This document shows positions 1 through 9,612 of a stretch of DNA of 64,000 nucleotides, piece by piece. The stretch spans positions 1 through 64,000 of the forward strand of contig NZ_JADPJL010000001.1 of assembly GCF_023073415.1 (NCBI RefSeq), written 5' to 3'. Each line of letters begins with the position of its first letter. Within the stretch, counting starts at the first letter, position 1. The position numbers and the translations under genes were made by a program. The notes beneath the pieces are model-generated. The model saw only the letters and a program-made list of their open reading frames with translations, was not told the origin of the DNA and made no database searches. The DNA comes from Bradyrhizobium sp. 190. GTDB taxonomy: Bacteria > Pseudomonadota > Alphaproteobacteria > Rhizobiales > Xanthobacteraceae.

Positions 1-126
1 GTCTACGGTCGATGCTTGCATCTGACTCTCCGATGGTTCGAGTGTGGAAACCCAAACCTATCGGAAGGGACACGCTCACCGCCCCATGGAATCTACGAAC
101 TACGCTTCTCGCAACAACCGCTCGCC

Positions 127-1032
127 CTACGCCTCGCGCGCGTAGCGCGGCAGGTCGGCTTTCAGCATTTCCAGCACGTCATCGCGCACGGGATCGCGGG
201 TGCCTCGGGTGAAGACCGCCGCCAGCGGCAGCTTGTTCATGTCGGAGGCTGCAAGGCGGATGAAACGAACGCCGCGCGTTGCCATGCGCGAGGTCCAGCG
301 CGGGACGATGGCGACGCCCAGTCCTGCCGAGACCAGATTGACGATGGTCTGCTTCTCGTCGGCGATTTGCGCCACGCGCGCCTCAAAACCGGCCTCGGCG
401 AACAGCTTCATGGTGAGATCATGGCTGTGCGGACGCGAGCGGCGTTCGGGTACGATCAACGGCTCGTTCTCGAGATCGGCGATGGACACCCGCTTCCGCG
501 ATGCCAGCGGATGACGGTCGGCCACCGCGACGACTGCCGTCTCATGCAGCAGCAACAGAAACTCCAGCCGCTTGTCGGGCCGCTCCGGCGGGCGCACGAA
601 GGCAAGGTCGAGCCGGCCGGACAACAGACGCGGCAGCAGGCGCACGGTCTTGTCCTCGACCAGTTGCACGGTGACATCAGGCTGAAGCTGACGGAAATCG
701 TGCAAGAGCCGCGGCAACAGTCCTGCGGCGGCGCTGTCGATGGCGCCGACGCGAATGATCGCGGCCCGCTTGCGGCCACGCGTGCGAAACCGGCCGGCCA
801 GCGCATCGGCCTGCACCAATAGCGTCCGCGCTTCCTTCAGCAGCACGGCACCATCGTCCGTCAGCGCGACGCTTCGCGTCGTGCGCGTCATCAGCCGCGT
901 GCCGAGATCGTCTTCGAGCAGCCTGATGAAGCGGCCAAGCGCGGACGGCAGCATGTCGAGCCGCTGCGCTGCCCTGCCAAAATGCAATTCCTCGGCCGCC
1001 GCCACGAAGCAGCGCAGTTGATGAAGATCCAT
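127..1032 (-). CDS. LysR-family transcriptional regulator
   Basis: A 301-residue protein of normal LysR length. The N-terminus (about residues 1-60) is a winged helix-turn-helix of the form [22 protein letters not shown], followed by the linker helix and a periplasmic-binding-protein-like effector domain (about 90-295). It starts 111 bases from, and points away from, a tartrate/D-malate dehydrogenase gene. This matches the known divergent dmlR-dmlA arrangement, so it is inferred to activate that gene in response to a hydroxy-diacid. The ATG at 1032 is the natural start because the helix-turn-helix begins at residue 3. The effector itself cannot be read from sequence. Confidence 0.93.
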   Translation of the reverse strand: MDLHQLRCFVAAAEELHFGRAAQRLDMLPSALGRFIRLLEDDLGTRLMTRTTRSVALTDDGAVLLKEARTLLVQADALAGRFRTRGRKRAAIIRVGAIDSAAAGLLPRLLHDFRQLQPDVTVQLVEDKTVRLLPRLLSGRLDLAFVRPPERPDKRLEFLLLLHETAVVAVADRHPLASRKRVSIADLENEPLIVPERRSRPHSHDLTMKLFAEAGFEARVAQIADEKQTIVNLVSAGLGVAIVPRWTSRMATRGVRFIRLAASDMNKLPLAAVFTRGTRDPVRDDVLEMLKADLPRYAREA

Positions 1033-1142
1033 CGGCCCTCCCGTCTCCGATTATATCAATTTTTTGTATAAACGCGAGGCAATTGCCTCCCCTCGTCCTG
1101 GGCCGCAAGCTGCGCTCTTGAAAGTGGCTCACGGAGATTTCG
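1033..1142. promoter_or_regulatory. Divergent LysR/dehydrogenase promoter region
   Basis: This 110-base gap separates two divergent genes. At 1051-1072 an AT-rich imperfect palindrome (TTATATCAA, then TTGTATAA) stands out from the GC-rich surroundings and has the dyad shape of a LysR T-N11-A box. It lies close to the regulator's own start, as expected for an autoregulatory LysR site. Inference from position and symmetry only. Confidence 0.45.
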
Positions 1143-2216
1143 ATGCGTGAATATTCGATCGCGGCAATTCCCGCCGACGGGATCGGTCCCGAGGTCATTG
1201 CCGCCGGCGTTCAGGCGCTCGAAAGCCTGCAGAAGCGCCTGGGCGATGTGAAATTCAACGTCGAAACCTTCGATTGGGGTTCGGCCTACTACCGCAAGCA
1301 CGGCGTGATGATGCCGGCCGACGGCCTCGCCACGCTGAAGAAATTCGACGCGATCTATTTCGGTGCGGTTGGCGCTCCCGATGTTCCCGACCACATCACG
1401 CTGTGGGGCCTGCGCCTGCCGATCTGCCAGGGCTTTGACCAGTACGCCAACGTGCGGCCGACCCGGATCCTGCCCGGCATCACCTCGCCGCTGCGCCATG
1501 CCGGCCCCGGCGATCTCGACTGGGTAATCGTGCGCGAAAACTCCGAGGGCGAATATGCCGGCTGCGGCGGCCGGGTGCATCGCGGGCTGCCGGAGGAAGT
1601 CGGCACGGAAGTTGCCATCTTCACCCGCGTCGGCGTCCAGCGCATCATGCGCTATGCGTTCAGGCTGGCGCAGTCGCGGCCGCGAAAATTCCTCACCGTC
1701 GTTACAAAATCGAACGCGCAGCGGCATGGCATGGTGATGTGGGACGAGATCGCCGACGAGGTCTCGAAAGAATTCCCGGATGTCACCTGGGACAAGATGC
1801 TGGTCGATGCGATGACGGTGCGGATGACGCTGAAGCCGCAGAGCCTCGATACCATCGTGGCAACCAACCTCCACGCCGATATCCTGTCCGACCTCGCCGG
1901 CGCGCTGGCCGGCAGCCTCGGCGTGGCTCCGACCGCGAACATCGATCCCGAGCGCCGCTTTCCCTCGATGTTCGAGCCCATCCATGGCTCGGCGTTCGAC
2001 ATCACCGGCAAGGGCATCGCCAACCCAGTGGCCAGCTTCTGGACGGCGTCGCAGATGCTCGATCATCTCGGCGAGGCCGAGGCCTCGTCGCGGCTGATGC
2101 GCGCCGTGGAGCAGGTCACGGGCGCCGGCATTACCACCCCCGATGTCGGCGGCACCGCGACGACGAAGGATGTCACCGCGGCGGTCGTGGAGGCGATCCA
2201 TAGCTCCAACGTGTGA
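1143..2216 (+). CDS. Tartrate/D-malate dehydrogenase (isopropylmalate dehydrogenase family)
   Basis: A 357-residue cytoplasmic NAD-dependent beta-decarboxylating dehydrogenase. Visible family features are the N-terminal AAIPADGIGPEV nucleotide-site segment, the FDAIYFGAVGAPDVPDHI stretch, the RENSEGEYAG loop, a TKSN motif with the catalytic lysine near residue 185, the metal-binding DILSDLAGAL aspartates near 245, and FEPIHGSAFDITGKGIANP. The DHITLWGLRLP region and overall length fit the tartrate/D-malate branch (TtuC/DmlA) better than LeuB. The start follows a GGAGAT ribosome site. It sits divergent from a LysR gene and upstream of a solute receptor, suggesting a small hydroxy-diacid utilisation unit. 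The exact substrate (tartrate, D-malate or a relative) is not settled by sequence. Confidence 0.88.
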   Translation: MREYSIAAIPADGIGPEVIAAGVQALESLQKRLGDVKFNVETFDWGSAYYRKHGVMMPADGLATLKKFDAIYFGAVGAPDVPDHITLWGLRLPICQGFDQYANVRPTRILPGITSPLRHAGPGDLDWVIVRENSEGEYAGCGGRVHRGLPEEVGTEVAIFTRVGVQRIMRYAFRLAQSRPRKFLTVVTKSNAQRHGMVMWDEIADEVSKEFPDVTWDKMLVDAMTVRMTLKPQSLDTIVATNLHADILSDLAGALAGSLGVAPTANIDPERRFPSMFEPIHGSAFDITGKGIANPVASFWTASQMLDHLGEAEASSRLMRAVEQVTGAGITTPDVGGTATTKDVTAAVVEAIHSSNV

Positions 2217-2293
2217 CGGCCGATCACTGGTGGATCGGTCGCGAAGCAAAAAGACCGCGAGACAAATCAGAAAAAGAATTCGAGGAGACACCC

Positions 2294-3268
2294 ATGCGAA
2301 TGAAGAAGACAGCCACCATTGCGCTTGCGTTCGCCTTGGTCAGCTCCGCGGCCCTGGCGCAGAATTATCCGAACCGGCCGATCACGCTGCTGGTCCCGTT
2401 CGCCGCCGGCGGCGCGACTGACACGGTGGCGCGGGTGACGGCGCAGTCGATGTCGAAACTGCTGGGCCAGACCATCGTCATCGAAAACGCCACGGGAGCC
2501 GGCGGCACGATCGCAGCCACACGGGCCTCACGCGCCGAACCGGACGGCTACACGCTGTTGATCCACCACATCGGCATCTCCACGGCCGCGACGCTCTACC
2601 GCAAGCTCGCCTATGACACCAAGACGGCATTCGCGCCTGTTGGACTCGTCACCAACGCCCCGATGACGATCATCGGCCGTCCTGATTTGCCGCCGAACAC
2701 GCTGGCCGAACTCGTCACCTACATCAAGGCCAATGGCGACAAGATGACCTTTGGCAATGCGGGGCTCGGCGCGGCGTCGCATCTCTGCGGCATGCTGTTC
2801 ATGACCGCCGTCGGCAAGGAAATCCTCACCGTGCCCTACAAGGGCAATGCACCCGTCATGAACGATCTGATCGCCAAGCAGATCGACCTCTCCTGCGACC
2901 AGACCACCAACACCACGGCGCCGATCGCCTCCAAGCTGATCAAGAGCTACGCCATCACGACAAAGAGCCGGCTTCGATCGATGCCCGATCTTCCAACGGC
3001 TGATGAGGCCGGCCTGAAGGGATTTGAGGTCGGCGCCTGGCACGGCATCTATGCGCCGAAGGGAACGCCCGATGAGATCGTCCAGAAGCTATCCAAAACG
3101 CTTCAGGAGGCGCTGCGCGATCCGGACTTGGTGAAGCGATTCAACGACATCAACACGGAACCTGTCCCGCAGGATCAGGCCACGCCCGAGGTTTTGAAGG
3201 CACAATTGATCAGCGAGGTCGATCGCTGGGCGCCGATCATCAAGGCGGCCGGTCAGTTCGCGGATTGA
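2294..3268 (+). CDS. Bug/TctC-family periplasmic solute receptor
   Basis: A 324-residue receptor from ATG 2294, chosen because GAGGAG lies just upstream and a signal peptide follows at once (MRMKK, a hydrophobic stretch, cleavage near ALAQ). The open frame extends upstream to 2213 but that part is not signal-peptide-like. The mature protein begins NYPNRPITLLVPFAAGGATD, the hallmark of Bug proteins that bind carboxylates for tripartite tricarboxylate transporters. No tctA or tctB membrane genes lie nearby, so it either serves a remote transporter or acts only as a sensor. It is 77 bases after the dehydrogenase gene, probably in one transcript, which hints at a diacid ligand. Confidence 0.9.
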   Translation: MRMKKTATIALAFALVSSAALAQNYPNRPITLLVPFAAGGATDTVARVTAQSMSKLLGQTIVIENATGAGGTIAATRASRAEPDGYTLLIHHIGISTAATLYRKLAYDTKTAFAPVGLVTNAPMTIIGRPDLPPNTLAELVTYIKANGDKMTFGNAGLGAASHLCGMLFMTAVGKEILTVPYKGNAPVMNDLIAKQIDLSCDQTTNTTAPIASKLIKSYAITTKSRLRSMPDLPTADEAGLKGFEVGAWHGIYAPKGTPDEIVQKLSKTLQEALRDPDLVKRFNDINTEPVPQDQATPEVLKAQLISEVDRWAPIIKAAGQFAD

Positions 3269-3287
3269 GAAAGCACCTGAAAAGCTT

Positions 3288-3330
3288 CAGCGCTCGCCGC
3301 CGAACAGCGCGGCGTTGCGCAGTGTGAACT
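3288..3330 (-). pseudogene. 3' remnant of an amidohydrolase-like gene
   Basis: Read on the minus strand this short stretch encodes NAALFGGER followed by TGA, nearly the same as the NAKALFGGER stop that ends the intact amidohydrolase at 4296. About 23 of 24 nucleotides match over the last codons. No longer open amidohydrolase frame continues upstream, so it looks like the leftover tail of a second copy or an old rearrangement. Because it is short, chance or conserved-tail similarity is possible. Confidence 0.4.
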
Positions 3331-3397
3331 CATGCGCACGACCAAAGCCGCGCCTCACGGCACTGGAGTGGCGGAGGCGCGTCTTTGTGTAGGACTC

Positions 3398-3874
3398 TTA
3401 CGTACCGGGCGTTTTGACGACCAGTTTTATGTTGAAGAGGTTGACGTCCTTGAACGGGTTCAGCGCGTTTTCGATGGTGCCCGTCCCCGTCCCGTTCGCA
3501 TAGGCACCCGTGCCCGAGAGGATCGTATATTCGCCGGTTGACCGGCCGTCTTTCGCCGAGCCGCTGTAACGCGCCGTGATCGAGCCTTCCTCGAACGTGT
3601 AGGTGCTGTAGCCGTAGAAGGTTCCCGCGCCTTTGAGCAAGTCTGCGGAATTGACGAAGTCCTTCACCCCCATACGGCCGTCCTTGAAGACGGCGACGCC
3701 GAACAGTTTGCCGGACGCGACCGTCTGGCCTTCGATGTTTGCTGCCTCTGTTATTTTGTAGTCGATCGGCTTGGTGACGAGCTTGAACTCGAGTACCTGC
3801 TCTCCGGCTTGAGCGGTCGACGCCGCAATGGCCAGAGCCACGCCAGAAAGGAAAACGGAGAGAGACTTGCGCAT
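3398..3874 (-). CDS. Secreted small barrel protein, allene-oxide-cyclase/dirigent-like
   Basis: A 158-residue exported protein with a clear signal peptide (MRKSLSVFLSGVALAIAAS, cleavage near AQAG). A strong AGGAGGAGC ribosome site precedes ATG 3874. The mature part is rich in beta strands and glycine and carries a GTGAYANGTGTGTI segment late in the chain, which recalls the allene oxide cyclase/dirigent-like barrel proteins found in soil bacteria. That assignment rests on motif resemblance only and no catalytic role is claimed. It stands alone between the amidohydrolase remnant and a 420-base gap. Confidence 0.65.
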   Translation of the reverse strand: MRKSLSVFLSGVALAIAASTAQAGEQVLEFKLVTKPIDYKITEAANIEGQTVASGKLFGVAVFKDGRMGVKDFVNSADLLKGAGTFYGYSTYTFEEGSITARYSGSAKDGRSTGEYTILSGTGAYANGTGTGTIENALNPFKDVNLFNIKLVVKTPGT

Positions 3875-4295
3875 GTGCTCCTCCTGCGTTTGCTGGAACT
3901 AAAATGTGGCATGCTTCCCGTGCCTCGCCAGCGGCTGACGTTCCTGGGATTGTCCAGCATGCAGGCTCGGACACAACTGTAGGTCTTAGCGATGCAAGAA
4001 AGGTTCAGGCGCTTAATCTCGTGATCTCACCAGCCGGGGCGATCCCAAAAGCAATTCCATGCCAATTCAGGAAAGCGGAGCATGATCGCCGTCAATGGTT
4101 CCGGGAAACCTTCGGTAACCTCCCTTGTCCTGCCATTTCGGCGATGAAACCCGCCTTCACAGCGTGGGAACCGCCACGCCCATTGGTGTCCCGCAGAACG
4201 TCACTGTACGTCAGATCACTTCGGAAATTCGCTCCGACGATATCGCCGGATGCGAGCTTTGGCTGCGAGTTTGCGGATTGAGGCGACCTTCACGC
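3875..4295. other. Gene-free interval
   Basis: About 420 bases between the small barrel protein and the amidohydrolase. Open frames here lack ribosome sites and have no recognisable protein character. It must hold the promoter for the gene ending at 3398, but no clear promoter motif was identified. Confidence 0.5.
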
Positions 4296-5153
4296 TCAGC
4301 GTTCGCCGCCGAACAGCGCCTTCGCATTGCCGTGTGCAATCTGCGCCGCGATCTTTGGCGGCAACTGCGCCAGCCAGGCGCGATAGCCGGCCATGATGTC
4401 GCCATAGCTTGCCCAGCGCTCGTTGATCCAGGTGTCGGATCCGAGCAGGAAGCGGTCGGGGTAGCGCTCGAATAACGCGCGCCATTCCGGTGTCAGCTTG
4501 CCGCTGCCATCGACGATGCCGCCGCGATAGGACAATTCACCCCACAGCTTTGGGTACTTTGACAGCATCTCCGCCACGCGGTCTGTCGAAAGGCCGAAGC
4601 CGGTATGGGCCCAGATGATGCGGGCGCGCGGATTGTGGCGCATCAGGATTTCGACGGCGACGTCGTCGGCATGGGCGTGCAGATAAAGATCGTGTTCGAC
4701 CGCGAAATCGACGGTCTTCTTCACCCACTCACCCTCGGCGGCCTTGCCCGAGATGTGGAATTCGCCGATGCCGCGGTAATAGCCGCGTTTGAATTCGTCC
4801 TGCACGAGGTCGAAGATAAAGGGGTCGCCGAACCAGGTCTGGATGTCGGCGCGCACGCGATACGGCCGGATGAACGGGACGACCTGCAGGCCCGGTGGCT
4901 TCGCATCCATCAGGGCATGCGTGCCGGTGTTCGGGCGGCTGGTGGCGAGGATGCCGGTGACGCGGTGTTTTCTAAACAGCGCCAGCACTTCGTCGACGCT
5001 GTAAAAGGGTTTTGGCTCCCAATTGTAGTGCATATGGGCGTCGAAGATTTCGATCGGCTCGTCGGCGCGGGCCGGGCCGGCGATGAACGCCAGCGCGATC
5101 AGCATCGCGACGCCCCGCGTGGCTGACCGCACCATGCGTCCGAAGGTCGTCAT
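4296..5153 (-). CDS. Secreted metal-dependent amidohydrolase (amidohydrolase 2-like)
   Basis: A 285-residue exported hydrolase. ATG 5153 is chosen because it gives a signal peptide ending ARA-DEP (about residue 30) and because ATGA overlaps the stop of the upstream RND gene by four bases, a typical coupled start. A TIM-barrel metal site is visible: DAHMH (His40, His42), HAHADD in mid-chain, WAHTGFG, and a late GSDTW aspartate. The family hydrolyses C-N, C-O or C-C bonds on small molecules and is usually cytoplasmic, so the signal peptide is notable. Coupling to a pump suggests periplasmic processing of something the pump handles. That link is inference. Confidence 0.85.
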   Translation of the reverse strand: MTTFGRMVRSATRGVAMLIALAFIAGPARADEPIEIFDAHMHYNWEPKPFYSVDEVLALFRKHRVTGILATSRPNTGTHALMDAKPPGLQVVPFIRPYRVRADIQTWFGDPFIFDLVQDEFKRGYYRGIGEFHISGKAAEGEWVKKTVDFAVEHDLYLHAHADDVAVEILMRHNPRARIIWAHTGFGLSTDRVAEMLSKYPKLWGELSYRGGIVDGSGKLTPEWRALFERYPDRFLLGSDTWINERWASYGDIMAGYRAWLAQLPPKIAAQIAHGNAKALFGGER

Positions 5154-8100
5154 TCGGCGGCGACCACGTGCGGCCGCTCGTCGCCCGCTTCTTCCAGTTG
5201 CGGTTCGAGCTTGCGCCGCAGGCGGCGGTCGATACGGTCGAGATAGATGTAGACGACCGGTGTGATGTAGAGCGTCAGCAACTGCGACAGGCACAGGCCG
5301 CCGACCACGGCGACGCCGAGCGGCTGCCGCAGTTCGGCGCCGGCACCCGCGCCGAGCGCGATCGGCAATGTGCCGAAGATCGCGGCAAACGTCGTCATCA
5401 TGATCGGGCGGAAGCGCAGCAGCGCAGCTTCGCGGATGGCGTGCTCGGCGCTGAGGCCAACGCGGCGGCGCTCCAGCGCAAAATCGACCATCATGATGGC
5501 GTTCTTCTTGACGATGCCGACCAGCATCACGATGCCGATCATCGCAATCACCGACATCTCCATCCCGAACAGCATCAGCGTGAGGATCGCGCCGATGCCG
5601 GCCGATGGCAGACCCGAGATGATGGTGATCGGGTGGATGAAGCTCTCGTAGAGGATGCCGAGAATGACGAAGGCGGCGAAAACAGCGGCGAGGATCAGGA
5701 CGCCCTGCCCGCGCAGCGAATCCTGGAACACCTGCGCGGTGCCGGAGAAGCCGGTGGCAATGGTCGCAGGCAGGTTCGAACTCTGCTCAAGCTCGGTGAT
5801 CTTGTCGACCGCATAGCCCAGCGAATAGCCGGGCGCGAGGTTAAACGAGATCGTCACCGCCGGCTGCTGGGCCTGGTGGTTGATCTGCAGCGGACCCACC
5901 GTCGGAACCAGCTTTGCCACCGCCGACAGCGGGATGGTCTGGTTGTTCTGGGTCTTCACGTAGAGCTTGGAGAGATCAGACGGATCGACCCGGAACTGCG
6001 GCTGCACTTCCAGGATGATCTGGTAGTCGTTCGACGGCATGTAGATGGTGCCGACCTGCCGCGAGCCATAGGCGTTGTAGAGCTGGTTGCGCACCTGATC
6101 GACGGTGACACCGTAGACGGCCGCCTTCTCGCGGTCGATGTCGACCGTCATCTGCGGGTTCTTGATGTAGAGGTCGGTAGTGACGTCGAGCAGGCCCGGC
6201 AGCTTCTCGATCTTGTCGCGTATCTCGGGCGCCAGACGGTACAGCGAGTCGGTGTCACCGCTCTGCATCACATATTGATACTGGCTCTTGGAAATCCGAC
6301 CGCCGATATTGAGGTTCTGGATCGGCTGGAAGAACGCCTGCATGCCGGGGATCTCGCGGGCCTGGGTGCGCAGCCGTCCTATGATCGTGGTAAGATTGTC
6401 GCGCTCCTTTTTCGGCTTCAGCGCGATGAACAGGCGCCCGTAATTGGCTGTCGCGTTCGGTCCCCCAGCGCCGACCGTGGAATTGATGTAGTCAATCGCG
6501 GGGTCGGATCTCAGCACTTCGACCAGCGCCTGCTGCCGCTCCTTCATCGCGTCGAAGGAGGTATCGGTGGCGGCCTCCGTCACGCCGATCAGGAAGCCGG
6601 TGTCTTCCTGCGGAAAGAAGCCCTTCGGCACGATCATGTAGAGGTAGACGGTGCCGCCCAAGGTGGCCAGCGTCACCATCAGCATCAGGAATTTCCGGGC
6701 CAGCACCCAGTCAAGCGTCCACTCATAGGCGCGCAGCCAGGACTCGAACATCGCCTCGAAGACGCGAAGCACGATGTTCGGCTTTTTCGTCGCGTCGTGC
6801 GCCCGCAGCACGCGCGCGCACAGCATCGGCGTCAGCGTCAGCGAAACGAAGCCGGACACGATGATCGCGACCGATACCGTCACCGCGAATTCGCGGAAGA
6901 CGCGGCCGACGATGCCGCCCATCAGCAGCACCGGAATGAACACGGCGATCAGCGAGAAGGTGATCGAAATGATGGTAAAGCCGATCTCGCGCGCGCCCTT
7001 CAGCGCGGCCTCGAACGGCCGCATGCCGTGCTCGATGTGGCGGACGATGTTCTCCAACATGACGATGGCGTCGTCGACCACGAAGCCGACCGACAGCGTC
7101 AGCGCCAGCAGCGTCATGTTGTTGATGGAATAGTCCAGCGCGTACATCACTGCGCAGGTGCCGAACAGCGAAATTGGAACCGCCAGCGCCGGAATGAAGG
7201 TCGCCGAGGCCGAACGCAGGAACAGGAAGATCACCAGGATGACCAGCCCGATCGCGATCAGCAGCGTCTCCTCGACGTCGGCCACCGCCTGGCGAATGGA
7301 GGTCGAACGGTCCATCAGGACGTTGATCGAGACCGATGGCGGGATCTGCGCCCGCAACACCGGTAATTTGGCCAATATCCCGTCGACCACCGCCACCGTG
7401 TTGGCATCCGGCTGCTTCTGGATGCCGAGGACGATGGCACGCTCGCCATTCAGCCAGCTCGCGATCCGCTCGTTCTCGACGCTGTCGTAGATCCTCGCGA
7501 CCTCATCCAGCTTGACCGGGGAGCCGTTGCGCCAGGCCACCACGATGTGGCGATAGTCCATCGCCTTGTCCATCTGGCCGGAGGCTTGCAACGCCACGTC
7601 CTGCTTCGGTCCGTTCAGGGTGCCGACCGGGGTCGAGGAATTGGCGGCCGAAACCGCACTACGGATATCCTCGAGCGAAAGCCCGCGCGCCGCGGCGGCC
7701 TCTGGATCGGCCTGGACGCGAACCGCGAATTTCTGCGCGCCGTAAACGCTGACCTGCGCGACACCGGGAATTTGCGACAGGGTCTGGCCGATGGTGATCT
7801 CGCCATACTCGTTGACCGCCGACAGCGGCAGCGTGTTCGAGGTCAGCACCACGAACAGCACCGCGAAATCGGCCGGGTTCACTTTCCGGAAACTCGGCGG
7901 GATCCTCATCTCGATCGGCAACCGGCGCTGCGCGATGGTCAGCGCGGTCTGGACGTCGAGCGCGGCGGAATCGATGTTGCGGTTGAGATCGAACTGGATC
8001 GTGATCTGGCTGGTGCCCTGCGAAGAGTTCGACGACATCGACGAGATGCCGGCAATGGTCGAGAGCTGGCGCTCGATGACGCCGGCGACCGATGCCGCCA

Positions 8101-8275
8101 TGGTTTCCGCGCTCGCGCCCGGCAACGTCGCCGTCACGGCAATGGTCGGGAAGTCGACCCGCGGCAGCGCCGATACCGGCAGCAGGCGGAAGCCGAAAAT
8201 GCCGAACGCGATGATCGACGCCGTGATCAGCGTCGTCATGACAGGCCGGCGGATACAGAGTTCGGACAGTGTCAT
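5150..8275 (-). CDS. RND efflux transporter permease (AcrB/MdtC-like)
   Basis: A 1041-residue inner-membrane pump of standard HAE1-RND size, with twelve expected membrane helices in two halves, each with a large periplasmic loop. The fourth-helix proton-relay pair VDDAIV lies at Asp401-Asp402. The N-terminus LCIRRPVMTTLITASIIAFG and the PQEDTGFLIG segment are typical. It works with the adaptor encoded three bases upstream and with an outer-membrane channel not seen here. Substrates are unknown; the MdtBC/MexF-like sequence suggests drugs or amphiphiles. Its stop overlaps the amidohydrolase start, giving a three-gene operon. Confidence 0.95.
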   Translation of the reverse strand: MTLSELCIRRPVMTTLITASIIAFGIFGFRLLPVSALPRVDFPTIAVTATLPGASAETMAASVAGVIERQLSTIAGISSMSSNSSQGTSQITIQFDLNRNIDSAALDVQTALTIAQRRLPIEMRIPPSFRKVNPADFAVLFVVLTSNTLPLSAVNEYGEITIGQTLSQIPGVAQVSVYGAQKFAVRVQADPEAAAARGLSLEDIRSAVSAANSSTPVGTLNGPKQDVALQASGQMDKAMDYRHIVVAWRNGSPVKLDEVARIYDSVENERIASWLNGERAIVLGIQKQPDANTVAVVDGILAKLPVLRAQIPPSVSINVLMDRSTSIRQAVADVEETLLIAIGLVILVIFLFLRSASATFIPALAVPISLFGTCAVMYALDYSINNMTLLALTLSVGFVVDDAIVMLENIVRHIEHGMRPFEAALKGAREIGFTIISITFSLIAVFIPVLLMGGIVGRVFREFAVTVSVAIIVSGFVSLTLTPMLCARVLRAHDATKKPNIVLRVFEAMFESWLRAYEWTLDWVLARKFLMLMVTLATLGGTVYLYMIVPKGFFPQEDTGFLIGVTEAATDTSFDAMKERQQALVEVLRSDPAIDYINSTVGAGGPNATANYGRLFIALKPKKERDNLTTIIGRLRTQAREIPGMQAFFQPIQNLNIGGRISKSQYQYVMQSGDTDSLYRLAPEIRDKIEKLPGLLDVTTDLYIKNPQMTVDIDREKAAVYGVTVDQVRNQLYNAYGSRQVGTIYMPSNDYQIILEVQPQFRVDPSDLSKLYVKTQNNQTIPLSAVAKLVPTVGPLQINHQAQQPAVTISFNLAPGYSLGYAVDKITELEQSSNLPATIATGFSGTAQVFQDSLRGQGVLILAAVFAAFVILGILYESFIHPITIISGLPSAGIGAILTLMLFGMEMSVIAMIGIVMLVGIVKKNAIMMVDFALERRRVGLSAEHAIREAALLRFRPIMMTTFAAIFGTLPIALGAGAGAELRQPLGVAVVGGLCLSQLLTLYITPVVYIYLDRIDRRLRRKLEPQLEEAGDERPHVVAAE

Positions 8276-8278
8276 CGG

Positions 8279-9421
8279 TTATGCCCCGGCCTTGTTGGCC
8301 CGCGGTTCCACCCTCGTGCCATCCGACAGCAGCAACTGACCATCGACCACGACGCTCTCACCGCCGGAGAGCCCTTCCGAGATCACCGACACGCCCTGCG
8401 AGGTGCGGTCGACTGTGACCGGCTGGATCTTGGCAACGCCGTCCTTGACGACGAAAACGAAATTACCGCTTTGGCTGCGCTGCACGGCGACCGTCGGAAC
8501 CACGATCGAATCCTCAGCTCGGATGATGAGCTTGGCCGCGACCAGCGTCCCCGGCCACAACGTCTCGTTCTCGTTGTTCATGATGCCGCGCACGGTGACC
8601 ATGCCGGTGGCCATATCCACGGTGTTTTCGACCATCGCGACCTTGCCGCTCTCGGAGCGCTGATGGCCTGGGATGGTGGCGGTGACGCCGGAGACGCCCT
8701 TGGCCATCGACTCGCGCAGATCGACCAGCACGCGCTGCGGAACCGAGAAGGTCACGTAGACCGGCGCCATCTGGTTGATGACCGCAAGCGGGGCGGTATC
8801 GGCCGGCCGCACGAAATTGCCGACCTTGACATTGGCGGCGCCGACCCGCCCCGAGAACGGCGCGCGGATCGTGGTGAAGCTTTTCTGGACCTTCAGATTG
8901 TCGAGCGCAGCCTGATCGGCCTTGATGGTGCCGGTCAGGATGTCGGACTGGGTTCTCGCGTTGTCGACGTTGACCTGCGTGGTCGCTCCCTTGGCGACGA
9001 GATCGTTGAAGCGGCGGAGGTCGCGCTGCGCGCCCTCGAGCTGCGCCTGATCCTTGGCAAGCACGCCCTCGGCCTGCTCGATCTGGGCGTCGATCTGGCG
9101 GCTGTCCAGCGTGAACAGCAGATCGCCTTCGTTGACCTTGGCGCCATCCGCGAAATGCACCGCGAGGATGGTGGTCTCCAGCCGCGACTTCAGCGCCACG
9201 CTGGAGATCGGCGTCACCATTCCGATCGCATCGACATCGACGGGCATGGATTTGCGCTCCGCCTTTGCCATCTCGACGGAAACCATCCGCGGCCGCTGCG
9301 GGCCCTGGGCGCTGCTGCTGCCGCCCATCCACGAGGAGCGGGTAACGAAACCGGCCGCCGCAAGAATGCCAATGGCGCCGACAAGAAGTATCAAGCTACG
9401 CTTTTTCATAATTTTCTTCAC
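8279..9421 (-). CDS. RND efflux periplasmic adaptor (membrane fusion protein)
   Basis: A 380-residue adaptor if translation starts at GTG 9421, preceded by GGAGG ten bases upstream; ATG 9409, four codons later, is the alternative. Order of parts: an N-terminal membrane/signal helix (KKRSLILLVGAIGILAAAGF), a barrel-sandwich half motif, a coiled-coil hairpin (about 110-190, with QIEQAEGVLAKDQAQLEGAQ), the second lipoyl half (TTIRAPFSGRVGAANVKVGN), a beta-barrel and a membrane-proximal domain. It bridges the RND permease three bases downstream to an outer-membrane channel. No TetR or two-component regulator is adjacent. Confidence 0.93.
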   Translation of the reverse strand: MKKIMKKRSLILLVGAIGILAAAGFVTRSSWMGGSSSAQGPQRPRMVSVEMAKAERKSMPVDVDAIGMVTPISSVALKSRLETTILAVHFADGAKVNEGDLLFTLDSRQIDAQIEQAEGVLAKDQAQLEGAQRDLRRFNDLVAKGATTQVNVDNARTQSDILTGTIKADQAALDNLKVQKSFTTIRAPFSGRVGAANVKVGNFVRPADTAPLAVINQMAPVYVTFSVPQRVLVDLRESMAKGVSGVTATIPGHQRSESGKVAMVENTVDMATGMVTVRGIMNNENETLWPGTLVAAKLIIRAEDSIVVPTVAVQRSQSGNFVFVVKDGVAKIQPVTVDRTSQGVSVISEGLSGGESVVVDGQLLLSDGTRVEPRANKAGA

Positions 9422-9612
9422 GCTCGCCGGTCCTCCAAAAGGACGGGACGATTCCTCCTGCCCCTCGACGGCGATTTTGCGCCTTATTTCTAGACGGTTA
9501 TCACAGCCTTCCTGCACATGGTATGCCACTGCCGGAAAATGTGTAGTTACGAGTTCTTGTTCGAACACGAAAACCGGGATTTCCCGGATATGCTCCAGCC
9601 AAGGTCCCCTTC

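Noticed and set aside
1..126. Possible gene end or tRNA at the left edge
   Set aside because: No cloverleaf, conserved T-loop or coherent reading frame could be seen in the 126 bases before the LysR stop.
5168..7366. A 732-codon open frame on the plus strand
   Set aside because: It runs antisense to the RND pump, is extremely rich in Arg, Asp, His and Gln, and is an artefact of high-GC third positions.
7547..9493. A 648-codon plus-strand frame
   Set aside because: Antisense to the pump and adaptor, with no ribosome site and composition typical of shadow frames.
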